Source of the DNA: Chloroflexi bacterium HGW-Chloroflexi-10
GTDB lineage: Bacteria; Chloroflexota; Anaerolineae; Anaerolineales; Anaerolineaceae
NCBI GenBank assembly: GCA_002840755.1
Contig: PHBZ01000048.1
Coordinates: 1-39,686 of the forward strand
Length of the DNA stretch: 39,686 nucleotides
Direction: 5' to 3'
A program made the translations under genes and the position numbers. Position 1 is the first letter of the stretch, and each line of letters starts with the position of its first letter. A model generated the notes under the pieces. It was not told the origin of the DNA. It worked only from the letters and a program-made list of their open reading frames with translations, and did not search any database. Shown one piece after another: positions 6,303 through 14,678 of the stretch.

Positions 6303-7678
6303 TTTTTCCTCCGAGGGGTAATTTGATGGGCATAAACATTGCGGATGGTTTCCAGGAAAATTGAATCCTGTTCCGGTAATACTGTGCGCGGGTCTAAGAG
6401 CACCTGATTGGCTTCGATACGGGCGATGATCGGGATGGGCTGCTGGCGCAAATGCGCCAGGAATTGGTCCGGTTTGGGGACAGACAGGGCCAGGACAAAA
6501 CCGGGGAGGGTTTCTTGCGGCAGGCTGCCACCGCCAATGGTGGAAAGGCTGGGGACAACACTGCCAACACCCAGGAAGCTTTGCCAACCCAAGGCGCGCT
6601 GCTGGAGATGGTTGGGTGCGGCGGCGATCATACGCCAGATGGGAATTTGTTGTTCGGCGTCACCGCGCAGGTAGTGAAGCAGGGTAGCACTCAGGCCGGC
6701 CAGCGTGACTTTATCGGGGCGAACGGCGCGCGCCAGCGGGTGGCGTTTGATTTTTTGGATGAGTTCGCGCTTACCGATGAGAATACCAGCTTGCGGCCCG
6801 CCGAGGAGCTTATCACCGGAAAAGCAGATCAGATCGGCGCCGGCGGCCAGCGATTCCTGAATGGTAGGTTCGTGTGGCAGACCGTACTGAGCCGTATCCA
6901 GAAAGGTACCCGACCCGAGATCATCGAGCACTGGCACGCTAAATTGATTGGCAACAGCGCAGATCTCTTCCAGCCCGGCTTCGTGGGTAAAGCCTTGCAG
7001 GCGGAAATTGGAGTGATGCGCGCGCATCACCAGCGCGGCCTGATTTTGCAGGGCTTCTTCATAATCTCGCAGGTGAACACGGTTGGTGGTACCCACCTCC
7101 ACCAGTTTGGCGCCGGATTGTTTCATTACGTCCGGGATGCGGAAACCGCCGCCAATTTCGATGAGTTGGCTGCGGGCAATGATCACTTTGCGGCGGTTGG
7201 CCAGCGCACTGAGCGCCAAGAGCACCGCAGCGGCATTATTGTTTACAACGGTTGCGGCTTCCGCGCCGGTGAGACGCACCAATAAGGCTTCGGCATGGAC
7301 TGAACGCGAGTCGCGTTTGCCGGATTCCAGGTCGAATTCGAGGTTGTTGTACGCGGCTGCCACAGAGCGCATGGCGTTGATTGTATCCGCACTGAGGGGG
7401 GCGCGGCCGAGGTTGGTATGCAGGATGACCCCGGTAGCATTGATCAGCGGAATGAGTGTGGGCTGGAACCAGGCGGCTAATGTTTGCCAGGCGGCTTCCA
7501 ACAGGGCTGCTTCGGATGGGCAGACCTGGTCGTTTAAGATTTGCTGGCGGGCACTTTCCACGACCAGGCGCAGCGCCTGGGTGGTTTGCTGGCTGCCAAA
7601 AGGCGCAAAACGATCACTTTCATTGGCGGATTGGATTAACCGGTCAATGGAAGGGAGTTTGCGCAGTTCATCCTTCAT
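6299..7678 (-). CDS. selA: L-seryl-tRNA(Sec) selenium transferase SelA
   Basis: SelA is a PLP enzyme that converts seryl-tRNA(Sec) to selenocysteinyl-tRNA(Sec) using selenophosphate. The 459-residue length matches bacterial SelA. The N-terminal domain (about 1-75) contains the LPSIDRL motif, followed by the INATGVILHTNLGRAPLS block, NNNAAAVLLAL and SQLIEIGGGFRIPDVM. The PLP lysine is Lys290 in FSGDKLLGGPQAG. The N-terminal domain argues against the shorter SelA-like ammonia-lyase relatives. It overlaps the upstream membrane-protein gene by 11 bases and the downstream M24 peptidase by 4, so the three are translationally coupled. No selB, selC, selD or selenoprotein is visible in the window; they would have to lie elsewhere. 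Confidence 0.94.
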   Translation of the reverse strand: MKDELRKLPSIDRLIQSANESDRFAPFGSQQTTQALRLVVESARQQILNDQVCPSEAALLEAAWQTLAAWFQPTLIPLINATGVILHTNLGRAPLSADTINAMRSVAAAYNNLEFDLESGKRDSRSVHAEALLVRLTGAEAATVVNNNAAAVLLALSALANRRKVIIARSQLIEIGGGFRIPDVMKQSGAKLVEVGTTNRVHLRDYEEALQNQAALVMRAHHSNFRLQGFTHEAGLEEICAVANQFSVPVLDDLGSGTFLDTAQYGLPHEPTIQESLAAGADLICFSGDKLLGGPQAGILIGKRELIQKIKRHPLARAVRPDKVTLAGLSATLLHYLRGDAEQQIPIWRMIAAAPNHLQQRALGWQSFLGVGSVVPSLSTIGGGSLPQETLPGFVLALSVPKPDQFLAHLRQQPIPIIARIEANQVLLDPRTVLPEQDSIFLETIRNVYAHQITPRRKK

Positions 7679-8078
7679 TTTCTTCCACCGGATGCCAACG
7701 GCTGCGTTCCACCAATCGGATCAGATTTTCGATGACGATGATGCCAATCGCGAGCACGCCGATCAAGAGCCCGTTAAGAACGCGGCCTAATTGCAGCCAT
7801 GCCAATAAATCAAAAAAGATAGCAAACCAGATCGACTGGCGAATGAGCACAATAGCATTGACCGGCGGCGTACTGGGAAAACGCAGATTCAGGAAAAATA
7901 TTACCGGTAAAGCTGTGGCACTGAGCGCCATGGTGAGCAGGAAAAAGAAAACCCAACGCGGCCCGAGGAAGGGCTGTGTGTATTGGACCAGAAAAAACAA
8001 CCCAATCCAGCCTGTCAGCCCGATTACGGCGGAAGTTATTAAAATGGGAGTGATTTTTTGAAAGAGACTTTTATTCAC
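7668..8078 (-). CDS. Four-helix membrane protein of unknown function
   Basis: With the GTG start at 8078 (AGGAG 5 bases upstream) this is a 136-residue protein with four predicted membrane spans at about residues 10-32, 41-63, 75-97 and 99-122, and a charged C-terminal tail. No family is recognised. It is the first gene of the selA-M24 operon and overlaps selA by 11 bases. An upstream ATG at 8138 exists in the same frame, but the added residues have no ribosome-binding site, so I prefer GTG. Confidence 0.75.
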   Translation of the reverse strand: MNKSLFQKITPILITSAVIGLTGWIGLFFLVQYTQPFLGPRWVFFFLLTMALSATALPVIFFLNLRFPSTPPVNAIVLIRQSIWFAIFFDLLAWLQLGRVLNGLLIGVLAIGIIVIENLIRLVERSRWHPVEENEG

Positions 8079-8201
8079 ATTGACTCCTGTGTTTAAATTA
8101 TATCGCAAGTGCGGCATCAGACAGGTATTTGGATGCATACTTTATACCGGGGACAGGAGAGAATATCAGCAACCGAAATTGAAATAAAGAACAATGATTT
8201 T

Positions 8202-8231
8202 TTGATTATTTCCTAACGATAACGCTATAAT
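8202..8231 (+). promoter_or_regulatory. Promoter of the toroid-fold protein gene
   Basis: TTGATT at 8202-8207 and TATAAT at 8226-8231 are 18 bases apart. The -10 box lies in the core ACGCTATAATTGAATTA, which recurs at 22212. The gene start is about 95 bases downstream. Confidence 0.55.
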
Positions 8232-8325
8232 TGAATTAATGTGAAAGTCAAAATAAACCTGAATGATTCAATCCTAAACCACATTTTTCATCCATCATTC
8301 GCCCAGAATAACAAAGGAGAATCCC

Positions 8326-9342
8326 ATGTCCTGGCAGGACCAAATAAACGGAGATTCGTTAACCTGGCTGCTGGAAGCAGATAACCCGGATGTGCGTTAT
8401 TTAGCCATGCGTGATCTGCTGCAATTAGCGGAAGAAGATGTTGAATACCAGAGCGCCAGAGAGCTGGCACATAGGGAGGGGCTGATTGGCGCCGTGCTGG
8501 CAGAGATGCAGCCGGAAGGTTACTGGGTGGAGCCCGGCCCGGGTTACAACCCGAAATACCGCAGCACGGTGTGGGCGATTATTTTACTGGCCCAATTGGG
8601 AGCTTCAATTGCAGATGATGCACGGATCGAACTGGCGTGTAAGTATGTGTTGGAGCATGCGTTAACTGAGAATGGACAGTTCACTACCTCCGGCAGCCCA
8701 TCCGGGACGGCCGATTGTTTGCAGGGTAATCTGAGCGCGGCTTTATTGGAGCTGGGCTGCACGGATGCGCGCCTGGACAACGCTATTGAATGGATGGCAC
8801 GCAGTACCACCGGGGAAGGGGTAGCGCCGTTAGGAGATAAACAATCTGCCCTGCGGTATTATGCCGGGAAACGCGGTCCGCTGTTTATGTGCGGCGCGAA
8901 CAATAATATGGCGTGCGCCTGGGGCGGGACGAAGGTGATGCTGGCATTCAGCAAACTACCTGCTGAGAAGCGCACAGCGTTGGTTGAAGCGGCTATCCGG
9001 CAAGGGGTGGATTTTTTTCTGGATGTGGACCCGGCAACGGCGAGTTATCCGAACGGGTGGGCGGATAAGCCAAGTGGGAACTGGTGGAAGTTCGGATTCC
9101 CGGTTTTCTATGTGACGGATGTGCTGCAAATAGTGGAAAGCCTGGTTGGGCTGGGCTATGGAAACGATCCACGCCTGACACATGCTGCGCAGCTGATCCT
9201 TGAGAAACAGGATGCGCAGGGACGCTGGGTGTTGGAGTACGACTACGCCGGTAAAACCTGGGTCGAGTTTGGGAGGAAGAAAGAACCCAATAAGTGGGTG
9301 ACTTTAAGGGCAGCCAGGGTATTGAAAGCGATTTGGGGATAA
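8326..9342 (+). CDS. Terpenoid-cyclase/prenyltransferase-like toroid protein
   Basis: The 338-residue protein has no signal peptide and shows repeated helical units with Gly/Trp-rich turns (EGYWVEPGPGYNPKYRSTVWA, NGQFTTSGSPSGTADCLQGN, NGWADKPSGNWWKFGFP, DAQGRWVLEYDYAGKTW). These resemble the alpha/alpha toroid of squalene-cyclase and prenyltransferase-type repeats. No DXDD or QW catalytic motif of true triterpene cyclases is obvious. Several Cys and His residues (DCLQGN, FMCGANNN, MACAWGG) are near the putative cavity and could bind metal. Uncharacterised relatives of such proteins are common in environmental genomes; I do not assign an enzyme activity. The start is supported by AGGAG 7 bases upstream and a good promoter. 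Confidence 0.8.
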   Translation: MSWQDQINGDSLTWLLEADNPDVRYLAMRDLLQLAEEDVEYQSARELAHREGLIGAVLAEMQPEGYWVEPGPGYNPKYRSTVWAIILLAQLGASIADDARIELACKYVLEHALTENGQFTTSGSPSGTADCLQGNLSAALLELGCTDARLDNAIEWMARSTTGEGVAPLGDKQSALRYYAGKRGPLFMCGANNNMACAWGGTKVMLAFSKLPAEKRTALVEAAIRQGVDFFLDVDPATASYPNGWADKPSGNWWKFGFPVFYVTDVLQIVESLVGLGYGNDPRLTHAAQLILEKQDAQGRWVLEYDYAGKTWVEFGRKKEPNKWVTLRAARVLKAIWG

Positions 9343-9398
9343 AACGGCGTTTTATTGGACGCTTTTTGGACGCTGCATTCATACAATCAAAAAAGGCA

Positions 9399-9433
9399 GG
9401 GAATAAACCATAAAAACCATGGTTTGATTTCCC
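9399..9433. other. Inverted repeat between toroid and FG-GAP genes
   Basis: AAACCAT (9405-9411) pairs with ATGGTTT (9419-9425), and GGGAA (9399-9403) with TTCCC (9429-9433) across a small internal loop. There is no T-run on either strand, so an intrinsic terminator is doubtful. It could be an operator or mRNA hairpin. Confidence 0.4.
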
Positions 9434-9486
9434 CATAAGCCGGTTTATTTAATCGGACACTTTTTTTGAACTATGAGGAAAAAAAC

Positions 9487-12138
9487 ATGACGTCTAAATC
9501 TAAATTTTTGCATCTCTTGATTCTGCCGGCTTTTGTGCTTGCTCTTTGGAGTGGAACGCCGGTTGCCGCATCCAATACACATCATTCTGCGGAAGCAGGG
9601 ATAACGAACAGGACTGATTTTGATGATTTGCCTCCGGATTTGCAGGAAGTCTTTGAATCGACTGTTAGCGGGGCGACCGCACAGGGAAAACTATCCGTTT
9701 ATGGTGCACCATATGATGATTTTGGACAGTCGGTAGCGCTTAGCGCAGATGGGAATACTGTTGTAGTAGGCGCCCCAAACACTGATTTAACGGATATGAA
9801 AGATGTGGGTGTGGCTTACATTTTTGTTCGGGACAGCGGCGTTTGGGAACACCAGGCCACGCTGTCCAACCAGAGTATGCTTTCACCAGATATAAACACA
9901 GATGTTGAAACGAAAGGCGGTACCACAATTTATTTTGGCCAATCGGTTTCGATCAGTGATGATGGAAATACGGTATTGGTAGGCGCGCCAAATTCGGGCG
10001 GATTTGTAGACCAGGGAATCGCTGTAATTTTTACTCGTAGCGGTGACACATGGACGCATTTAACGACTCTGGTTGCTGGTGACGCGGCTGAAGGAGATGG
10101 TTTTGGTTACTCGGTTGCCCTGAGCGGGGACGGTCTTGCGGCGGTGATTGGCACTCCCGGCGCGGATATTGATGCAAAAGAAGATCAGGGGGCGGCATAT
10201 TTATTTACTAATTCCGCCAGCACCTGGTCCCAACAAAGGAAATTTACCGCCAGTGACGGCGCTGCTGGTGATGAGTTTGGAACAGCAATTTCCATCAGTG
10301 ATAATGGCGGTACGGTTGTAGCAGGCGCTCCGAGTGCAAAGATTGGGAGTAATATAGAACAGGGCGCCGTTTATATATTTATGAAATTTCTTAATTCCTG
10401 GACTCCGGTAAAAATTACCGCCAGCGCTGGCGAAGCTGATGATTTGTTCGGCAGGGCGGTTGCGGTCAACGGCGGGGGGAGCAAGGTTGTGATTGGGGCT
10501 TATGGGGATTTCTTCTCAGGTGCGGGCAATGCCGCCTATGTTTATATGCGCGCAGGCCTATCCTGGGGTGGTGAGCAAAAAATCACAACACCCGGAAGCA
10601 GCAGATTTGGCCGTTCCGTAGCGATCAATGACAACGCCAGCAGGGTACTCATTGGATCGACATGGGATAAAATTAATGAGAACACCCGCCAGGGTGCTGC
10701 GTACGTATTTGACCTGGTAGATTCAACGTGGGCCCTGCAGGATCGTTTGGTGGCAGCAGATGGATTAGAGGATGACTGGCTGGGAATCTCGGCCGCCTTA
10801 AGTGATGACGGAGAGGTGAGTTTTGTCGGCACTGTTGGCATCGATATTGCGGGCAACAGCGGTCAGGGGGCGGTGTATGCTTTTACACCAGGCGGCTCGG
10901 ATTGGTCACAGACACAGAAGTTGACTGGCGCCTGCGCGCCAAACTTCCAATTTGGATTTGCTAATGCGCTCAGTGGTGATGGTCTGACGGCCATCATAGG
11001 CGCACCTTCGGCGAACCTGGAAGGTGTTACTGATCAAGGCGCAGCGTATATCTATACCCGGTCCGGTCCGGTGTGGGTACCTCAGGCACGACTGGTTGCA
11101 TCGGATGGGTTAGCCGGTGACAAATTCGGTTATTCCGTATCCATCAGTGACGATGGAAATACCGCGATCGTGGGTGCATACTGGGCAACAGTCGGTGCGA
11201 ATGCGCACCAAGGTAAAGCTTACATTTTCACCCGGACAGGCACAACCTGGTCTGAAAAACAAATACTCACTGTTGCAGGGGCGGTTGATGATTGGTTCGG
11301 TTTATCTGTAGCCATTAATGGTGATGGCGATCTGGCATTGATTGGCGCGATAGGCCGGGATGTGAACGGAAAAAACAACCAGGGTGCTGCGTATACGTTT
11401 AGCCGTTCCGGAGACACATGGTCGTATCAAGCACTATTGATGGCTTCGGATGGCCTGGCCGGGGATACATTTGGCCGATCAGCAGATTTTAGCCAGGACG
11501 GTACATGGGTCATTATTGGCACCCCGGGCGCCACGGTGGATGGAAAAGCTATGCAGGGGGCTGCCTATATTTTCACAAATCCTGGTTCGGGATGGTCCCA
11601 ACAGAAAAAGCTGACCACCACCGCAGGCGCTGCACATGATGAACTGGGTATTTCCGTATCAATCAGTAATGACGGCTCGATCGCTTTGGTCGGTGCACAG
11701 GGAGAAGAAGCGGATATGGGCCGGGCATATATTTTTAGGAGGACCGCTTCCACCTGGACACAAGAGCGTCAGTTTACTATCTCGGGTGGTTTGGCCGGGG
11801 ATCATGTGGGTTTTTCAACAGCCTTGAGTGGGGACGGCCGGATTGCATTGGTAGGTGCGTATGGTACGGATGAATTTGGTAAACAGGACAAAGGAATGGC
11901 TTATCTATTTGTGAAGCAGAATGGATCCTGGTCTGCCAAGACTATTCTCAGTGCAGCGGATGGCGCGGCTAATGACCAGTTTGGTTTTTCAGTGGCATTG
12001 AGCGCTGATGGCAATACGGCTTTAATTGGTGCGCGAAATAATGCCATGCAGGGTCACAATTTGCAGGGTGCTGTTTACCCTTATGCATTGAATTATCCCA
12101 CTCAAAATGAGTTGTATCTGCCTTTACTGGTCCGTTAG
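9487..12138 (+). CDS. Secreted FG-GAP repeat (beta-propeller) protein
   Basis: This 883-residue protein has a Sec signal peptide (hydrophobic core about residues 8-25, likely cleavage after PVAA). From about residue 75 to 870 I count 14 repeats of the pattern D-x-FG-xSVA(L/I)S-x-DG-xxxxVGAP, each followed by QGAAY-(I/V)F and W-xxxxxL. This is the FG-GAP repeat that folds into beta-propeller blades; 14 blades would suit two seven-bladed propellers. The protein ends in NELYLPLLVR, a tail recurrent in Chloroflexota exoproteins. Function is probably adhesion or surface binding, but no ligand can be named. I chose ATG 9487 (GAGGA 7 bases upstream) over the in-frame TTG at 9466. A terminator follows. 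Confidence 0.9.
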   Translation: MTSKSKFLHLLILPAFVLALWSGTPVAASNTHHSAEAGITNRTDFDDLPPDLQEVFESTVSGATAQGKLSVYGAPYDDFGQSVALSADGNTVVVGAPNTDLTDMKDVGVAYIFVRDSGVWEHQATLSNQSMLSPDINTDVETKGGTTIYFGQSVSISDDGNTVLVGAPNSGGFVDQGIAVIFTRSGDTWTHLTTLVAGDAAEGDGFGYSVALSGDGLAAVIGTPGADIDAKEDQGAAYLFTNSASTWSQQRKFTASDGAAGDEFGTAISISDNGGTVVAGAPSAKIGSNIEQGAVYIFMKFLNSWTPVKITASAGEADDLFGRAVAVNGGGSKVVIGAYGDFFSGAGNAAYVYMRAGLSWGGEQKITTPGSSRFGRSVAINDNASRVLIGSTWDKINENTRQGAAYVFDLVDSTWALQDRLVAADGLEDDWLGISAALSDDGEVSFVGTVGIDIAGNSGQGAVYAFTPGGSDWSQTQKLTGACAPNFQFGFANALSGDGLTAIIGAPSANLEGVTDQGAAYIYTRSGPVWVPQARLVASDGLAGDKFGYSVSISDDGNTAIVGAYWATVGANAHQGKAYIFTRTGTTWSEKQILTVAGAVDDWFGLSVAINGDGDLALIGAIGRDVNGKNNQGAAYTFSRSGDTWSYQALLMASDGLAGDTFGRSADFSQDGTWVIIGTPGATVDGKAMQGAAYIFTNPGSGWSQQKKLTTTAGAAHDELGISVSISNDGSIALVGAQGEEADMGRAYIFRRTASTWTQERQFTISGGLAGDHVGFSTALSGDGRIALVGAYGTDEFGKQDKGMAYLFVKQNGSWSAKTILSAADGAANDQFGFSVALSADGNTALIGARNNAMQGHNLQGAVYPYALNYPTQNELYLPLLVR

Positions 12139-12187
12139 CAGTTGATTCTCAGGCCGACAATAAAATTTTGTAAACCCTGAAAAAGAT

Positions 12188-12225
12188 AAAAGCATCCTCC
12201 TGCTCAACGCGGGGGATGCTTTTTG
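12188..12225 (+). terminator. Rho-independent terminator of the FG-GAP gene
   Basis: AAAAGCATCCTCC (12188-12200) pairs with GGGGGATGCTTTT (12211-12223), with one G-T pair, around a 10-base loop, and the stem runs into a T5 tract. Confidence 0.9.
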
Positions 12226-12282
12226 ATTTGGATATATAATTTCATTTATCCAGTTTTTGCTTAACCTTTATTTGGAGAATCC

Positions 12283-12906
12283 ATGAACCACAAAGAATTG
12301 CGTCATTGGGAAACACTTTCAAAACAGGTTATTTTGCAGCCTAACAAGTTTTTGACCGTTGAAAACCACATCGTAAAACTGCCGGATGGCCAGATCATCC
12401 CTGATTGGTCGTGGTTGATTATTCCGGATGCGGCGATCGTATTGGCTGTGACCGCAGATCAACAATTTCTGTGTTTCCGCCAGATAAAATATGCCGTAGA
12501 CGGCACCACTCTGGCGCCAGTGGGTGGAATGCTTGAGCCGGGTGAATCGCCTTTGGACGCGGCGCAGCGAGAATTGCGTGAGGAAATGGGTTATAGCGCA
12601 TCAGAGTGGGTGAATTTGGGCAGTTATATTCTGGACCCCAATCGCGGTGTAGCGACCATGCACCTTTTCCTGGCATTGAATGCCGAAAAGGCTGCTGAAC
12701 CGGACAGCGACGATCTGGAGGATCAGGAAATGCTGCTATTAAGCCGCACAGAGATCGAAGCTGCCTTGAAAGAAGGTCAGTTCAAGATATTGGCCTGGAC
12801 CGCTGTGGTTTCACTGGTTTTGAATTATCTCCAGGTATCTCCGCTGGTATCAAAAGTTCAGAAGGTGGTACGGCAAGATTTGGTTTCCAGAGACGACCAT
12901 TTATAA
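12283..12906 (+). CDS. Nudix hydrolase (ADP-ribose pyrophosphatase-like)
   Basis: The 207-residue protein contains a complete Nudix box, G-x5-E-x7-REUXEE-x-GU, at residues 82-104 (GMLEPGES through RELREEMGY), the Mg-binding hydrolase loop. The preceding WLIIPDAAIVLAVT and RQIKYAVDGTTLAPVGG stretches resemble ADP-ribose/ADP-sugar pyrophosphatases, which cleave nucleoside diphosphates linked to another moiety in the cytoplasm. The exact substrate cannot be fixed without a specificity motif. GGAG lies 6 bases before the ATG. It follows a terminator, so it probably has its own promoter; a TATAAT lies at 12235-12240. Confidence 0.9.
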   Translation: MNHKELRHWETLSKQVILQPNKFLTVENHIVKLPDGQIIPDWSWLIIPDAAIVLAVTADQQFLCFRQIKYAVDGTTLAPVGGMLEPGESPLDAAQRELREEMGYSASEWVNLGSYILDPNRGVATMHLFLALNAEKAAEPDSDDLEDQEMLLLSRTEIEAALKEGQFKILAWTAVVSLVLNYLQVSPLVSKVQKVVRQDLVSRDDHL

Positions 12907-13006
12907 TTATCTTAAGCAACTGGGAATTTGCGTACTCCAACAAAATAATTCGACATTGCAATGCCGCAATCTATATCCTATTGATTATCCGGTATTATCG
13001 TATTGG

Positions 13007-13053
13007 AGGAGAAGCGTTTCTCCTGAAAATCACTGGTTTGACCAGCCAAACCA
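13007..13053 (+). promoter_or_regulatory. Hairpin-rich leader of nhaA
   Basis: Two hairpins lie in the 174-base gap before nhaA. The first pairs AGGAGAA (13007-13013) with TTCTCCT (13018-13024). The second pairs TGGTTTG (13034-13040) with CAAACCA (13047-13053), and competes with CTGG (13033-13036)/CCAG (13042-13045). Sodium- and lithium-responsive riboswitches precede nhaA genes in other phyla, but I cannot match this leader to those motifs by eye. Confidence 0.4.
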
Positions 13054-13080
13054 CTTAAAAAAAGAAGAGACTGTATTTAG

Positions 13081-14403
13081 ATGAAAAAACCTCAATCGAT
13101 TAATCCAACCCGTGCCGAACGACTTCTCCGTCCATTTCAGGAATTCATGCATAAAGAAGCTTCCGGCGGTATTCTGCTGCTTGTCTTCACGGTGATCGCA
13201 CTGATATGGGCAAACTCACCTTTTGCTGACCGTTATGTCAATCTGTGGCAAACGCAACTGACGATAGGAATAGGTAGTTTTGTTCTGGCGAAACCATTAT
13301 TGCTATGGATCAATGATGGACTGATGGCGGTTTTCTTTTTTGTAGTTGGTTTAGAGATTAAGCGCGAGGTGTTGGTAGGTGAATTAGCCTCCCTGAGGCA
13401 AGCTGCTCTTCCTTTGCTCGCGGCAGTCGGCGGTATGCTTGTTCCAGCGCTAATTTATGCTGCTTTTAACAGCGGTAAAGCGGGTGCATCGGGGTGGGGA
13501 ATCCCGATGGCAACCGACATCGCTTTCGCATTGGGTGTGATGGCGCTGCTTGGAAAACGGGCGCCGTTGCCCCTGAAAATATTCCTGACTGCCCTGGCGA
13601 TTGTTGATGATATTGGCGCCGTTCTGGTGATCGCGTTATTCTATACAGCTGAGATTTCCTGGCTCAGTCTGGCTGCGGCTGCTGTATTTTTAATATTGCT
13701 GGTGATTGTCAACCGCCTGGGCGTACGCCATCCGTTGGTTTACACGATATTAGGAATTGGGCTGTGGGTGGCGTTTCTCAAGTCCGGTATTCATGCTACG
13801 GTTGCCGGGGTGTTACTGGCGATGACCATTCCTACCAAAGCCCGAATCAAGAGCAAGGAATTTGTTAAACATGGACGGGTTGTTCTGGGTGATTTTGAAA
13901 GAGCAGAAGATGGTTTAGATACCACAAACGGAAACCAACAAGCCGCGTTACAGGAACTGGAAACCATTGTAAAAAGAACCTCAGCTCCTCTTCAGCGAAT
14001 GGAACATGCTTTGCATCCCTGGGTAGCCTTTTTCATTATGCCAGTATTCGCATTCGCCAACGCGGGTGTAGCGTTTGGAGATGAATTTGTGTCTGCTTTT
14101 ACTAATCCAATCACTTTGGGCGTGGTTGCAGGTCTGGTGATTGGCAAGCAAGTTGGCATTACCGCTTTTGCCTGGCTGGCCGTGAAAGGTAAACTGGCTG
14201 ATTTGCCCGTTGGAGTAACCTGGCTGCAAATCTACGGCGCCAGTTGCCTGGCGGGGATAGGTTTTACCATGTCGCTATTTATTGCGGGTTTAGCCTTTGG
14301 CGATAGCCCTGCCTTATCCACTGCAAAAGTAGGAATATTGGCAGCATCGCTGATTGCAGGCTTCCTGGGTTGGATTATATTGAGAAATTCTCCGCAGAAA
14401 TAG
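13081..14403 (+). CDS. nhaA: Na+/H+ antiporter NhaA
   Basis: NhaA exchanges cytoplasmic Na+ (or Li+) for external protons and supports pH and salt homeostasis at the inner membrane. The 440-residue protein shows the family blocks: LMAVFFFVVGLEIKREVLVGEL, PMATDIAFALGVMALLGKR with Asp146, the ion-binding pair Asp176-Asp177 in ALAIVDDIGAVLV, and GIGFTMSLFIAGLAF near the end. About 12 membrane spans are expected. A hydrophilic loop at about residues 255-300, rich in charged residues, is longer than in E. coli NhaA and is common in Gram-positive-type and Chloroflexota homologues. The ribosome-binding site is weak (AGAAGAGA, about 11 bases away), and the leader contains two hairpins. Confidence 0.96.
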   Translation: MKKPQSINPTRAERLLRPFQEFMHKEASGGILLLVFTVIALIWANSPFADRYVNLWQTQLTIGIGSFVLAKPLLLWINDGLMAVFFFVVGLEIKREVLVGELASLRQAALPLLAAVGGMLVPALIYAAFNSGKAGASGWGIPMATDIAFALGVMALLGKRAPLPLKIFLTALAIVDDIGAVLVIALFYTAEISWLSLAAAAVFLILLVIVNRLGVRHPLVYTILGIGLWVAFLKSGIHATVAGVLLAMTIPTKARIKSKEFVKHGRVVLGDFERAEDGLDTTNGNQQAALQELETIVKRTSAPLQRMEHALHPWVAFFIMPVFAFANAGVAFGDEFVSAFTNPITLGVVAGLVIGKQVGITAFAWLAVKGKLADLPVGVTWLQIYGASCLAGIGFTMSLFIAGLAFGDSPALSTAKVGILAASLIAGFLGWIILRNSPQK

Positions 14404-14512
14404 CGCTGGCCAGGGTATCCTGCTATTACGGAAAAACAATTTTTCGTATGAGAGAAAGATAAGGATAGCGTTCAGGCACCGCGGAAAATTGTTTGTGTCT
14501 AACCAGCTTCAT

Positions 14513-14541
14513 TTGTGATTTGCTATTTTTTGTGGTAACAT
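14513..14541 (+). promoter_or_regulatory. Promoter of the metH operon
   Basis: TTGTGA (14513-14518) and TAACAT (14536-14541) are separated by 17 bases. The expected transcript start at about 14548 is just before the riboswitch aptamer. Confidence 0.6.
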
Positions 14542-14553
14542 TTGGAGAATTAA

Positions 14554-14661
14554 CTCATCAAGAGAGGCGGAGGGACCGGCCCGTTGAAGCCTCGGCAACC
14601 ACTGTTCGAGCAGGTGCCAATTCCGGCAGAGATCCGTCGAGGGATCGTTCTGGTAGATGAG
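14554..14661 (+). promoter_or_regulatory. SAM-I (S-box) riboswitch aptamer
   Basis: The region carries the conserved S-box core: AGAGaGGCGGAGGGA, then GGCCCGTTGAAGCCTCGGCAACC-like sequence, then GGTGCCAATTCCGGCAGA. P1 is closed by CTCATC (14554-14559) and GATGAG (14656-14661). S-adenosylmethionine binding stabilises P1 and lets the downstream terminator form. It precedes metH and the HMT/MTHFR gene, so methionine synthesis is shut off when SAM is plentiful. Confidence 0.95.
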
Positions 14662-14678
14662 CACGGCAAGATTAACGG

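Noticed and set aside
6303..6587. N-terminal 95-residue extension of the M24 peptidase
   Set aside because: It lies antisense-free but inside selA in another frame, has biased Pro/His/Cys composition, and the GGAGGA-preceded ATG at 6302 is the natural start.
6452..7285. 277-codon open frame on the plus strand
   Set aside because: It is opposite selA, has no recognisable domain or ribosome-binding site, and selA is unmistakable.
14404..14500. Terminator after nhaA (GAAAAA-CAA-TTTTTC region)
   Set aside because: The stem is only A-T pairs with a single G-C pair and no distinct T-run; too weak to call.
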